A stretch of 64,000 nucleotides of DNA from Radiobacillus deserti (GTDB lineage: Bacteria; Bacillota; Bacilli; Bacillales; Amphibacillaceae), in NCBI RefSeq assembly GCF_007301515.1, contig NZ_CP041666.1, forward strand, positions 1,798,001 to 1,862,000, in the 5' to 3' direction. Of this stretch, positions 7,175 to 15,133 are shown in pieces (the first letter of the stretch is position 1; each line of letters opens with the position of its first letter). The translations under genes and the position numbers were made by a program. The notes beneath the pieces are model-generated. The model worked only from the letters and a program-made list of their open reading frames with translations. It made no database searches and had not been told where the DNA came from.

Positions 7175-9856
7175 TCAATGAAACTGAAACGCTACTTTAG
7201 ACCCTTCCGGACTGGTAGAAATTTGTAGTTTAGCATGAATTTCTTCCTTTAATTGTGGCACGTGGGATATGATACCGAGAACACGGTTGCTTTGTTGAAG
7301 TCCTTTTAAGCAATCAATAGCTTGTGCGAGTGACACTTCATCTAACGTACCAAACCCTTCATCAATGAACAATGTATCCAACTGAACACCACCAGCATGT
7401 GCTTGTACAACATCTGCTAAGCCGAGGGCCAAGCTGAGGGCTGTTTTAAATCCTTCCCCACCTGAAAGGGTTTTAACCGAACGCACTTGACCTGTGTGAT
7501 GATCCATTACTTCTAAATCTAACCCGCTTTGTGCTCCACGTTTTGCGACTTGATCACTTCTTTGTAGGTGATAACGATGTTCCGTCATTTGATCGAGTCT
7601 TAAGTTTGCTTGCATTAAAATTTCGTCTAAAAAGGAAGAAAGTACATAACGTTCAAAAGAAAGCTTTAGGTGGTTTTCTCCTCTGGCTAAATCGGCAAGC
7701 TCCGCGATATCATAATATTGCTTCGCGTAATTCTGTTGTTTGGCTAGTAAATCCTGTAACTGAATAGAAATAGATTCGTGTTGCTTGATAAATAATTGAA
7801 TTTCTTGGAGTTTATGTCGGTATTGCTCGACTACTTGCTCTTGAGCAGTCATTTCCTGTTCTAATTTTTCTAAATTAGGATATGTCTGATCTCGTAATAG
7901 TGTTTCGAGTTCTAGCTTTCTTTCCGTAATATGTGATTTCTTTGTTTCATAGTCTTCCAACTCCATACGAAGCTTCTCCATTTTATCTTCATCCAGAAGG
8001 GAAGCATGATACGTTTCTCTGTCTTCAAATCCACTTTCTTTAACTTTAGTAAGGAAAGACTGAAGCTGGGTTTCGTACCGGTTTTTAGCCTCATCGATAA
8101 AATTCTGAAGCTCCTTTAATGTTGCTTCTACTTGATTTCTCTCATTATCCAACTCTTCATATACTTGTTTAATTTCTTCCCAATGCTTTACCCATTTTTC
8201 GTAGCGGGATTGTTCCCGGCGAATTGTTTCTTCTAACTGGGAAGCAGAACTATTTAAAATAGTAGCTGGAAGATCCTGTTCGATTGCTTGAAGCTGGGTA
8301 CGAACAGCGACATCTTGTTGATTGTACTCCTCTAGTTCCTTTTTCTCTTTTTCTGTTTTTTCATGTAGTTGTTGTAAAATAATTTGTTTATCTTCTCGCT
8401 CTTTTTTGGCTTTCTCTATCTCTTTTATAAATTGCTGAACTTGCTCATAGTTTAGTTTTTCTTGCTGAGCTAATTGTTCTGCCTCTTCTAACCATGTACG
8501 TAGCTGTTTTTCGGTAACGTCTTCCATCTGAACTGTCAATTGCTTGCAGTATTGTTCTACAACTTGACGCTTTGCTTGACCATCTGATTTGGCGTTCACG
8601 AATTTTTCTTGAATTTGTTGCAATTGAAGCTCTAAGCGGTTCTGTTGTTCAACTAGCTGCTCTATATTCTTTCCCTTGTCGTGTTGTTTGGATGATACAC
8701 TAGCGGGTGAAGGATGATGAGTGGATCCACAAACCGGACAAGGCTCGGAATCTTGTAACTGTAGTGCTAGTGAGTATGCTAGTTCATACTGTTGTCGTTG
8801 TTCTTCCTGTTTAATCTGAAGCTTTATTGATTGGAGTTCAAGTTGGGTCGCTTCATATTCTTTTTTGACATTAGAGAATGAACTTCTTAATTGATGTAAC
8901 TGCTTATTCTCATGAATTAATTCTTTTAACTTTGTGATGCGTTCTAGCCAATTTTTATACACAATGTCTATTTCGTATAACTTTTTCGTTTGCTCATGAT
9001 GAGCATCCGTCCGCTGTTCTAACGTTTCAATATTTTCTTTTAGGTGGGTAATCTCTGCTTGATTCTTCACCTGCTTTTGTTTCAGAAAACCAATCTTTTG
9101 TTGTAGAGCTTGCTTATATTTCTTTCGTTCTGTATAGGTTTGCAGTTTCGGCAAATATTGCTGATGTTGCTTTATCCAATCATGAAGCTTTTGTCTATCA
9201 GCTTCCTTGTTTTTTTCCTCTTCATACTCTTTCTTTACTTGTGTAAACCGAGCTTCTACTTGCTCTTGTCTTTTCATTTGGTGCTTTTCTCTTTCAACGA
9301 TATCGTTCCACTCGTGTTTTCGCTGTTTCACTTGATCTTCAAATACTCTTAAATGATGTGCTTTTAGTGCAAGGTTATACGTGTTTTTCGTACGATCCAT
9401 TTCTTCCTTTTTATTAAGTAATAGTTGTTCCGTTTGCTTCACTTGTTCATATTCATCAAATTGAGTCTTTCGCTGCTTTGCTTGATAAAAGGTTTCCTGG
9501 AGTTCGGTGTACGTCTTTTTCTCTAGCTGAAACTTATCTTGTTGCTCTATTAATAGGTTTTGTTTCTTCTCTACGCTCTCCATTAATCGTTCAAGTGTTC
9601 GCTCCATACTAGGCTCTTCTTCCTGATCGGGTTCTTCCCATTCAATCTTCGCAGCTTCTTGTTCTAGTTGCCACTCGATTTGCTCGATCCAATTTCGTAA
9701 TTCTTTCGATTGCTTTTTTAATTCTTCTGTAATCCGGTCATAGAAGTATGTGTGAAATATCTTTTGTAGAATCTCTTCTCTTTCTTTACTATTTTCAGAG
9801 ATTAAGCGCCGAAATTCTCCTTGAGGAATCATAATCATTTTTACGGAATTGTTCAT
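7175..9856 (-). CDS. sbcC: SbcC exonuclease subunit, C-terminal fragment (frameshifted from N-terminal fragment)
   Basis: An 893-residue part of the SMC-like ATPase that with SbcD cleaves hairpins and blocked DNA ends. It holds the motif MIMIPQGEFRRL, long coiled coils, the zinc hook CPVCGSTHH at about residue 373, the ABC signature LSGGEGFKTA near 797 and Walker B LFIDEGFGTLDE near 830. Walker A is missing because it lies in the upstream frame (9853-10284). The two frames overlap by four bases (ATGA), so translational coupling could still give a split, two-chain SbcC. In the third frame the codons between them read DYEQFRK, the expected linking residues, which points to two nearby indels. 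The rest of the frame is intact. Confidence 0.9.
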   Translation of the reverse strand: MNNSVKMIMIPQGEFRRLISENSKEREEILQKIFHTYFYDRITEELKKQSKELRNWIEQIEWQLEQEAAKIEWEEPDQEEEPSMERTLERLMESVEKKQNLLIEQQDKFQLEKKTYTELQETFYQAKQRKTQFDEYEQVKQTEQLLLNKKEEMDRTKNTYNLALKAHHLRVFEDQVKQRKHEWNDIVEREKHQMKRQEQVEARFTQVKKEYEEEKNKEADRQKLHDWIKQHQQYLPKLQTYTERKKYKQALQQKIGFLKQKQVKNQAEITHLKENIETLEQRTDAHHEQTKKLYEIDIVYKNWLERITKLKELIHENKQLHQLRSSFSNVKKEYEATQLELQSIKLQIKQEEQRQQYELAYSLALQLQDSEPCPVCGSTHHPSPASVSSKQHDKGKNIEQLVEQQNRLELQLQQIQEKFVNAKSDGQAKRQVVEQYCKQLTVQMEDVTEKQLRTWLEEAEQLAQQEKLNYEQVQQFIKEIEKAKKEREDKQIILQQLHEKTEKEKKELEEYNQQDVAVRTQLQAIEQDLPATILNSSASQLEETIRREQSRYEKWVKHWEEIKQVYEELDNERNQVEATLKELQNFIDEAKNRYETQLQSFLTKVKESGFEDRETYHASLLDEDKMEKLRMELEDYETKKSHITERKLELETLLRDQTYPNLEKLEQEMTAQEQVVEQYRHKLQEIQLFIKQHESISIQLQDLLAKQQNYAKQYYDIAELADLARGENHLKLSFERYVLSSFLDEILMQANLRLDQMTEHRYHLQRSDQVAKRGAQSGLDLEVMDHHTGQVRSVKTLSGGEGFKTALSLALGLADVVQAHAGGVQLDTLFIDEGFGTLDEVSLAQAIDCLKGLQQSNRVLGIISHVPQLKEEIHAKLQISTSPEGSKVAFQFH

Positions 9857-10284
9857 AATCCAAGCTTTTCTTCTAATAGTTCATTTACATCTTTAATCTT
9901 GGAGGAAAGTAAACGGTTTTCCGCTATATCATATAGCTCTGCACGTGCTGGGTCCTCCGTAAAGCCTTCGCCACGTTCCTTTCGCTTGGATTGTTTCGGA
10001 CTACGGACTACTTTATACGTTTCATCTCGAATGGAAAAGGTAAACTCTATCTCTGTAGGTAAATCTGAACTAGCAAAATGACTACGTAACGTATCTTGAT
10101 CACGATCACTGCCACTTGCTTTACCGTAAAGTGCATAGCAAATAGCATCAAATATGGTTGTTTTTCCTGCCCCGGTAGGTCCTGTGATTAAGAAAATCGT
10201 CTCATCACCAAGTTCCTCAAAATTAATATGTTGCGTATGGTGGTATGGACCAAAAGCGGTCATCTTCAATGATAATGCGCGCAC
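9853..10284 (-). CDS. sbcC: SbcC exonuclease subunit, N-terminal fragment (Walker A)
   Basis: A 143-residue N-terminal ATPase lobe with MRALSLKMTAFGPY and Walker A GPTGAGKTT at 34-42. It ends EELLEEKLGL then TGA where full-length SbcC continues into DYEQFRKMIMIPQGEF. The start is a GTG at 10284, two bases after the sbcD stop, with the ribosome binding site AAAGGGAG inside the sbcD 3' end, so the two genes are coupled. The stop TGA overlaps the ATG of the next frame. It could be a real lesion, a split gene or an assembly error; see findings. Confidence 0.88.
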   Translation of the reverse strand: MRALSLKMTAFGPYHHTQHINFEELGDETIFLITGPTGAGKTTIFDAICYALYGKASGSDRDQDTLRSHFASSDLPTEIEFTFSIRDETYKVVRSPKQSKRKERGEGFTEDPARAELYDIAENRLLSSKIKDVNELLEEKLGL

Positions 10285-10285
10285 C

Positions 10286-11431
10286 CTAGCTCTCCCTTTC
10301 TTTATCTAATAATTGCTGGACGATTCTTTCCATATAGCTCTTTCTTTCGTCTGGTATTTTGTCCCCTTTCATTTCTTCATAAAAAGCTTCAAATAATTCT
10401 GTATGGGACATTTTTTGCTTTTCTCGGAGTTGCTCTAGGTCTTTTAGTCCTTTAGTAGATGTCTGTACCTTACGTTCCAATCGTAAAATATTTGGAAAGA
10501 CTTTACGCAGCTTACCAATGGGATCGATTAGTTGTCCTTCGTCTAACAACTGAATGTGCAAGTAATCCTCGGATGGGTCAAGCTTCATTAGCTCATCAAA
10601 ATAACCTGCAAGGACCCTCATGTCTCTTCGAGGAATCAGTGGAATGAATGTAAGTATTGCTTCTCCTGTTTCACTTAAATCAACCATGGTGACCGATTTT
10701 TTATGATTTGCTTCTGAAAAAGAATATTTCAAGATGGACCCACTATATCGAATAGTATCGCTTGTCACTCGTTGTGGTTGATGGAGGTGTCCTAATGCGA
10801 CATAGCTGAAGTCATGAAACATAGCAGTGTCTACATAGGGACTGCCACCTACCATAGACAAACGTTCTTCAGACTCAGATTCCATTCCACCTGCTAAAAA
10901 TGCGTGTCCAACGAACACATGTCGTTCTTTCATCGCATGATTTTTCTTTATATGGTTAACGACGGCCTCCATTGCGGCTTGATGAGATTGAATCGTATCA
11001 TTTTCAAAAAACATACGGGCATCTGCAGGTTCCATGTAAGGAATAAGGTGAAAATGTACTGGACCGTATTGATCGTGAATAGTAATCGGCTGTAGTGGAG
11101 ACCGAAGCTTTGTTTCTAAATATAAATGTTGAGCTTTAAATAACTCTCGTCCAAATTCTAGACGGTCTGGACTATCATGATTTCCTGATATTGCGACCAT
11201 TGGGATTTTGTACTTGGTTGCGATTGTCGTTAATACACGATTCAATAGTTCAACAGCCTCTTTTGGCGGAATAGATCGATCATATAGATCACCTGCTATG
11301 ACAATAACGTCCGGTCGCTCTTGCTCGATTATGTCTAATAACTGATCCAGAACATAGCCTTGATCCTCTGTCATATGAATACCGTTAACTATTTTTCCTA
11401 AGTGCCAATCCGCTGTGTGAAGTATTTTCAT
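10286..11431 (-). CDS. sbcD: exonuclease SbcD (Mre11-type nuclease)
   Basis: A 381-residue metallophosphoesterase, the nuclease partner of SbcC. All phosphoesterase motifs are present: HTADWHLG (1), AGDLYD (2), SGNHDS (3), VGHAFL and ALGHLHQP near residue 215. A C-terminal capping domain follows from about 270. Length is normal. The ATG at 11431 is preceded by an unusual arrangement: the strong GGGAGGGA lies beyond a 20-base perfect hairpin, and only AGGA in the hairpin arm is at normal distance. An extended -10 promoter lies just upstream. Confidence 0.95.
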   Translation of the reverse strand: MKILHTADWHLGKIVNGIHMTEDQGYVLDQLLDIIEQERPDVIVIAGDLYDRSIPPKEAVELLNRVLTTIATKYKIPMVAISGNHDSPDRLEFGRELFKAQHLYLETKLRSPLQPITIHDQYGPVHFHLIPYMEPADARMFFENDTIQSHQAAMEAVVNHIKKNHAMKERHVFVGHAFLAGGMESESEERLSMVGGSPYVDTAMFHDFSYVALGHLHQPQRVTSDTIRYSGSILKYSFSEANHKKSVTMVDLSETGEAILTFIPLIPRRDMRVLAGYFDELMKLDPSEDYLHIQLLDEGQLIDPIGKLRKVFPNILRLERKVQTSTKGLKDLEQLREKQKMSHTELFEAFYEEMKGDKIPDERKSYMERIVQQLLDKERES

Positions 11432-11439
11432 TGTTCTAT

Positions 11440-11459
11440 CCTACTAAATGATTAGTAGG
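11440..11459 (-). promoter_or_regulatory. hairpin between Shine-Dalgarno and sbcD start
   Basis: A perfect inverted repeat CCTACTAA / TTAGTAGG sits between GGGAGGGA (11462-11469) and the sbcD ATG at 11431. Folding would bring the distant Shine-Dalgarno to a usable distance and bury the closer AGGA. Confidence 0.5.
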
Positions 11460-11494
11460 CTCCCTCCCTTGTTCTGACAATATTCTTACTATCT

Positions 11495-11503
11495 ATCATA
11501 TCA
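11495..11503 (-). promoter_or_regulatory. extended -10 promoter of sbcDC
   Basis: On the minus strand this reads TGATATGAT, a TGn-type extended -10, with a poor -35 upstream. It predicts transcription starting about 57 bases before sbcD. Confidence 0.5.
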
Positions 11504-11552
11504 TGTTTTCTATAGGTGTCGTAGCAAATCGAAATTGCACATTTGTTTGTAT

Positions 11553-11744
11553 TTATGGAAATATAGCTAAAATTTGCTCTAACAAAAATGTTCTCATCTG
11601 CTTGCGCAAATGGCAATAAGCTAATATTTTTGTATCTGTAATACCGATAATTTTGACTCTTCGTTGTGTAAAGGATCCATTTTGGGCCACATATATCATT
11701 TCCACATTTCGTTCCTTCGTCCATCGAATTTGTTCAGCGGTCAT
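11553..11744 (-). CDS. short WYL-like protein, SOS-controlled
   Basis: A 63-residue protein. The core NVEMIYVAQNGSFTQRR...YCHLRKQMRTFLLEQIL resembles the small free-standing WYL-type proteins of Bacillaceae, in which a WYL/Sm-like fold may bind nucleic acid or ligands. It has no helix-turn-helix domain, so calling it a regulator is inference. Its start region faces yolD across two LexA boxes, so both are likely DNA-damage induced. sbcD lies 121 bases downstream on the same strand without an obvious terminator between. A longer frame at 11452-11724 overlaps it but lacks family features. Confidence 0.65.
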   Translation of the reverse strand: MTAEQIRWTKERNVEMIYVAQNGSFTQRRVKIIGITDTKILAYCHLRKQMRTFLLEQILAIFP

Positions 11745-11778
11745 GTTCCCTTCACCATCCTTTTTAACCTATTATACA

Positions 11779-11792
11779 CGAACATTTGTTCT
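11779..11792. promoter_or_regulatory. LexA box 1
   Basis: CGAACATTTGTTCT matches the Bacillus LexA operator CGAAC-N4-GTTCG at all but the last base. It lies 35 bases upstream of the WYL-like start, in the divergent region. Confidence 0.85.
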
Positions 11793-11806
11793 TTATCCAT
11801 TGAAAA

Positions 11807-11820
11807 CAAACATTTGTTCG
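11807..11820. promoter_or_regulatory. LexA box 2
   Basis: CAAACATTTGTTCG differs from CGAAC-N4-GTTCG at one base. Its centre is 28 bases from that of box 1, and it lies 35 bases upstream of the yolD start. Confidence 0.85.
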
Positions 11821-11854
11821 TATATAATAAAGCGAAAAGAAAGGAAGATGGTTA

Positions 11855-12184
11855 ATGATAAATGACCGTGGTTCCATTAAGTGGAGTTCTCTGATGCTAC
11901 CAGAACATGTGGAGATGTTGCGAGAACTGTGGCAAGAGGATACCCACCAAACGATGCCGATTATAGACGAACAAAAAGCAGAAGAAATGAATGCTGTAAT
12001 TCAAAAAGCGTATAAGGAGAAGATTCTGGTTCGAATTACTTATTACGCTACTCCACGTTTTCATACCGTATTGGGGTGTATATCCAACATTGACATTTTG
12101 AACAGCTGCTTAACGGTGGATGTGGACAAAGAAGGCTCTAAGACTCTTTCGTATCGTCAATTATTAGATATTCAAATGGAGTAA
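11855..12184 (+). CDS. yolD: YolD-like family protein
   Basis: A 109-residue member of the YolD family (PF08863), which in Bacillus usually sits directly upstream of a UvrX/YqjW Y-family DNA polymerase and is part of the SOS response. DRGSIKWSSLMLPEHVEML and the Gly/Ile pattern GCISNIDILNSCLTVD are characteristic. Here no polymerase follows: the next gene, yozE, is convergent. The ATG at 11855 follows AAAGGAAG. Two LexA boxes lie in the 110-base divergent region. The molecular role of YolD proteins is not well defined. Confidence 0.88.
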   Translation: MINDRGSIKWSSLMLPEHVEMLRELWQEDTHQTMPIIDEQKAEEMNAVIQKAYKEKILVRITYYATPRFHTVLGCISNIDILNSCLTVDVDKEGSKTLSYRQLLDIQME

Positions 12185-12230
12185 AGAACTTTTACTTCAT
12201 CTAATGCAAAGAAATACTTTTGGAGAAAAT

Positions 12231-12269
12231 AAAAGGAGGAGACAAGCTGACCCTTTGTCTCCTCCTTAT
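12231..12269. terminator. bidirectional terminator, yolD / yozE
   Basis: The long stem AAGGAGGAGACAA / TTTGTCTCCTCCTT lies between convergent genes, flanked by A-rich sequence on the left and TTATTA on the right. Confidence 0.85.
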
Positions 12270-12487
12270 TACTGTTCCATTTCCTGATAATCGTCCCAAA
12301 GCCGATCAAACAATTGTAAGGCATTCGGAAATGGAGAATTCCATTCTAAATAGCTACTTATTTCATGATAAGAGGTTGCATGCTTAGGAAATGCGTGATC
12401 TCGAAACATCCATTCAGCGAGCTGACTTTCATCTTTATATTGTTTAGCCCCACGATACCTCATCATATATTGAAAAAATGAACGCAA
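12269..12487 (-). CDS. yozE: YozE family protein (UPF0346)
   Basis: A 72-residue all-helical protein of the YozE_SAM_like family. FFQYMMRYRGAK, FPKHATSYHEISSYLEW and LFDRLWDDYQ align well with B. subtilis YozE; function unknown. The start is a TTG at 12487 preceded by GGAGGTGAGG. Fifteen bases separate it from the end of tatC, so it probably rides on the tat transcript. Confidence 0.88.
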   Translation of the reverse strand: MRSFFQYMMRYRGAKQYKDESQLAEWMFRDHAFPKHATSYHEISSYLEWNSPFPNALQLFDRLWDDYQEMEQ

Positions 12488-12502
12488 TTCCTCACCTCCA
12501 AA

Positions 12503-13261
12503 CTACGGTTCTTCCCTCATAAATGCTTCATGTTGTTCTTGTTTTTTACGGAATACGATTCCAGATAACACGACACTTATTTCATAGATAATAATGAGCG
12601 GAATGGCCACTACAATTTGCACGATAAAGTCTGGTGGTGTAATAGCCGCTCCAACAATAATAAGAATAAAATACGCATATTTCCTCGTTTTCCTTAGAAA
12701 AGCAGGTGTTAAAATACCGAGACTCGTTAAAAACATAAATACAATCGGAATTTCAAAGAACAACCCAAACGGAAGTGTAACGTTAAGTAAAAATTTAAAA
12801 TAACGATCTACTGTAAACATTTCCGTGAACATGCCATCGTTTAAAGATAATAGAAAAGGTAAAATCAAACGAATGAATATGTAATATCCAAAGACTAAAC
12901 CAGCTATAAATAAAGGAAAAATCGCTGGAATATAAGATAAGGACACCTTTTGTTCACGTGACGTTAAGCCTGGCTTAACGAACAGCCAAATCTGCAGACT
13001 CAAAAACGGAATGGTACCGACTGCAGCAACGAGCATAGCCATCGTAAAATAAATCCAAATAATTTCACCTGGACTAATCACCGTTAAAGTAAAACTTAAA
13101 TCTTGAACGAAGAAATAATAAATATCTTTTACAAACCAAAAGCCGAGAAGTAAAAATAAAATAAACACGACAGCTGTCCAAATCAACCGTTTGCGTAATT
13201 CTGAAATATGATCAACCACATGCATGTCCTTCTCTTTGGACAATTGTTCATCGTTATTCAA
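12503..13261 (-). CDS. tatC: Sec-independent protein translocase TatC
   Basis: A 252-residue membrane protein with six predicted transmembrane segments, the receptor of the twin-arginine translocase. It has HISELRKRL at the N-terminus, the conserved first loop after TM1, and IFPLFIAGLVFGYY in the TM3 area. The start is a TTG at 13261 with GAGGGGGGA upstream; no in-frame ATG is better placed. It is directly downstream of tatA and forms a minimal TatAC system. The QcrA Rieske protein encoded at 53550-54059 is a typical Tat client in Firmicutes. Confidence 0.95.
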   Translation of the reverse strand: MNNDEQLSKEKDMHVVDHISELRKRLIWTAVVFILFLLLGFWFVKDIYYFFVQDLSFTLTVISPGEIIWIYFTMAMLVAAVGTIPFLSLQIWLFVKPGLTSREQKVSLSYIPAIFPLFIAGLVFGYYIFIRLILPFLLSLNDGMFTEMFTVDRYFKFLLNVTLPFGLFFEIPIVFMFLTSLGILTPAFLRKTRKYAYFILIIVGAAITPPDFIVQIVVAIPLIIIYEISVVLSGIVFRKKQEQHEAFMREEP

Positions 13262-13302
13262 GTCATGTTTCCCCCCTCTACCGTCTAATCAGAAAAGAAG
13301 AT

Positions 13303-13323
13303 GTAAGGTTGTTATAACCTTAC
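13303..13323 (-). other. small hairpin between tatA and tatC
   Basis: The inverted repeat GTAAGGTT / AACCTTAC lies in the gap between tatA and tatC. It has no clear T-run, so it may tune the tatA:tatC ratio rather than end transcription. Confidence 0.4.
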
Positions 13324-13335
13324 ACCTCCTACACA

Positions 13336-13518
13336 TTACTTTTTATCATCTATTTTTTTCGTATCGTCATCAGACACTAGGTCACGAGTCGCTTTTTTAA
13401 ATTCTTTTAACGAACTCCCTATAGCTTTTCCGATTTCAGGAAGCTTAGAAGGCCCAAACACGACAAGTGCAATAATGAGAATTAATATTAACCCCGGAAA
13501 ACCGATGTTAGATAGCAT
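13336..13518 (-). CDS. tatA: twin-arginine translocase subunit TatA
   Basis: A 60-residue protein with one N-terminal membrane helix, then the FGPSKLPEIGKAIG hinge and amphipathic helix, then a charged tail. This is the pore-forming component that assembles with TatC. The length matches short Firmicute TatA proteins. The ATG at 13518 follows GGAGTG. First gene of a tatA-tatC-yozE unit. Confidence 0.95.
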   Translation of the reverse strand: MLSNIGFPGLILILIIALVVFGPSKLPEIGKAIGSSLKEFKKATRDLVSDDDTKKIDDKK

Positions 13519-13655
13519 GTGGATTCACTCCAATTCAAAAAATTCTAAGTAAATGATAGCTTGTCTATCTTGGTTACATTATATTGCGTTTTCATTCCAA
13601 CGTCTATATTAACATAACAGATAATCATATGATACTAAAACTGGATCAGATAAAC

Positions 13656-14144
13656 TTATGCTCGATCATATTGACGAAAATAATAATCATACGGATTGTT
13701 ATCGTCCTTTTCTCCTTTTTTCTCGCTCGTTAATACCCATTCAGCTGGATTAAAATTAGGAAAATACGTATCGCCTTTAAAGGATTCATCTATATACGTA
13801 ATATACATTCGATCCACATGTGGCAGCATTTGTTCAAAAATTTTGCCTCCTCCAATGATGAAAAGCTCTCGATTAGGGGATTCTTTCTCCCATTGTAAAA
13901 TGGTATCCAATGAATGAATCACGATACACCCGTCTTGTTTATAAGCATAGTCTGTTGTAACAATAACATTCGTCCGATTTGGCAAAGGTTTACCCATAGA
14001 TTCAAACGTTCTTCTTCCCATAATAACTGTTTGGGAAGTGGTTAATTCTTTAAAGAATTTTAAGTCTTTAGGGAGTCTCCAAGGCAAATTATTCTCATAA
14101 CCAATAACACGGTTCCTATCCATTGCGACTAGAAATGATAACAA
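13656..14144 (-). CDS. dfrA: dihydrofolate reductase
   Basis: A 162-residue enzyme that reduces dihydrofolate with NADPH, regenerating the cofactor used up by thymidylate synthase. Visible motifs are VAMDRNRVIGYENNLPW, LPKDLKFFKELT, MGRRTFESMG for NADPH binding and FIIGGGKIFEQ. The start is a TTG at 14144 before LSFLVAM, with GGAGGGAG upstream; the nearby ATG is out of frame. It lies 18 bases after thyA. Confidence 0.95.
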   Translation of the reverse strand: MLSFLVAMDRNRVIGYENNLPWRLPKDLKFFKELTTSQTVIMGRRTFESMGKPLPNRTNVIVTTDYAYKQDGCIVIHSLDTILQWEKESPNRELFIIGGGKIFEQMLPHVDRMYITYIDESFKGDTYFPNFNPAEWVLTSEKKGEKDDNNPYDYYFRQYDRA

Positions 14145-14162
14145 AACATTCTCCCTCCTTCT

Positions 14163-15119
14163 CTACACAGCAACTGGAGCTTTAATGGAAGGATGAGGGT
14201 CGTATCCTTCCAGAGCTAAGTCCTCCATCTCAAAGTCAAATACAGACTTTTTCTCTGGATTTAACTTTAAGTTTGGAAGTGATTTTGGTTCTCTGCTTAA
14301 CTGTGTTAATACTTGTTCTTTGTGATTGGAGTAAATATGAGCATCTCCTAACGTATGAATAAAATCTCCAACCTTTAAATTACATTCGTGTGCAATTAAG
14401 TGTGTGAGGAGCGCATAACTAGCAATGTTAAATGGAACCCCTAAGAAAATATCCCCGCTTCGTTGATAGAGCTGACAGGATAATTTTCCATCGGCAACGT
14501 AAAACTGAAACATAGTATGACAAGGTGGTAAAGCCATATTTGGAACATCTTCAGGATTCCATGCAGAAACAATTAAACGTCGAGAATCTGGGTTCACTTT
14601 GATCGTTTCGATGACATCATTTAATTGATCAATCGTTTGATTGGTCGTTGTTTGCCAAGCGCGCCATTGTTTGCCATACACAGAACCGAGATCACCAAAT
14701 CGTTTAGCAAATCCATCATCCGTTAGAACTAGTTGTTTAAATCGGTCCATTTGCTCTCTATATTGTGCATTAAATGCTTCGTCTAGCAAACTTCTGCGTC
14801 CAAAATCTGTCATATCTGGTCCGTCGTATTGTTCACTTTCTATCCATTTTTTAAACGCCCATTCATTCCAAATGTTGTTGTTATGCTCCAGTAAATAACG
14901 AATGTTAGAGTCCCCTTTAATAAACCAAAGAAGCTCACTCGCAATGAGCCGAAATGGGACAAGCTTCGTTGTCAGTAAAGGGAAACCCTCTGATAAGTCA
15001 AAACGCATTTGATAACCAAATAATGAATGCGTGCCAGTATTTGTACGATCCCCTTTTATTGTCCCGTGTTCCAATACTTCTTCACAAAGCTTTAAATACG
15101 CTTGCTCTCCCGTAACCAT
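14163..15119 (-). CDS. thyA: thymidylate synthase ThyA
   Basis: A 318-residue enzyme that methylates dUMP to dTMP with methylene-tetrahydrofolate. GDRTNTGT, the catalytic Cys in ALPPCHTMFQFYV, QRSGDIFLGVPFNIASYA and HTLGDAHIYSNH are all intact. It belongs to the longer form with an insertion after about residue 85, like the Lactobacillus enzyme and B. subtilis ThyB. The GTG at 15131 overlaps the ribosome binding site, so the ATG at 15119, nine bases after AGGAG, is preferred. Operon with the peptidase upstream and dfrA downstream. Confidence 0.95.
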   Translation of the reverse strand: MVTGEQAYLKLCEEVLEHGTIKGDRTNTGTHSLFGYQMRFDLSEGFPLLTTKLVPFRLIASELLWFIKGDSNIRYLLEHNNNIWNEWAFKKWIESEQYDGPDMTDFGRRSLLDEAFNAQYREQMDRFKQLVLTDDGFAKRFGDLGSVYGKQWRAWQTTTNQTIDQLNDVIETIKVNPDSRRLIVSAWNPEDVPNMALPPCHTMFQFYVADGKLSCQLYQRSGDIFLGVPFNIASYALLTHLIAHECNLKVGDFIHTLGDAHIYSNHKEQVLTQLSREPKSLPNLKLNPEKKSVFDFEMEDLALEGYDPHPSIKAPVAV

Positions 15120-15133
15120 ATACGAAGACACTC

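Noticed and set aside
11452..11724. 90-codon minus-strand frame overlapping the WYL-like gene
   Set aside because: It shares the region in another frame, lacks family features and has no ribosome binding site; the shorter frame is conserved-looking and placed under the LexA boxes.
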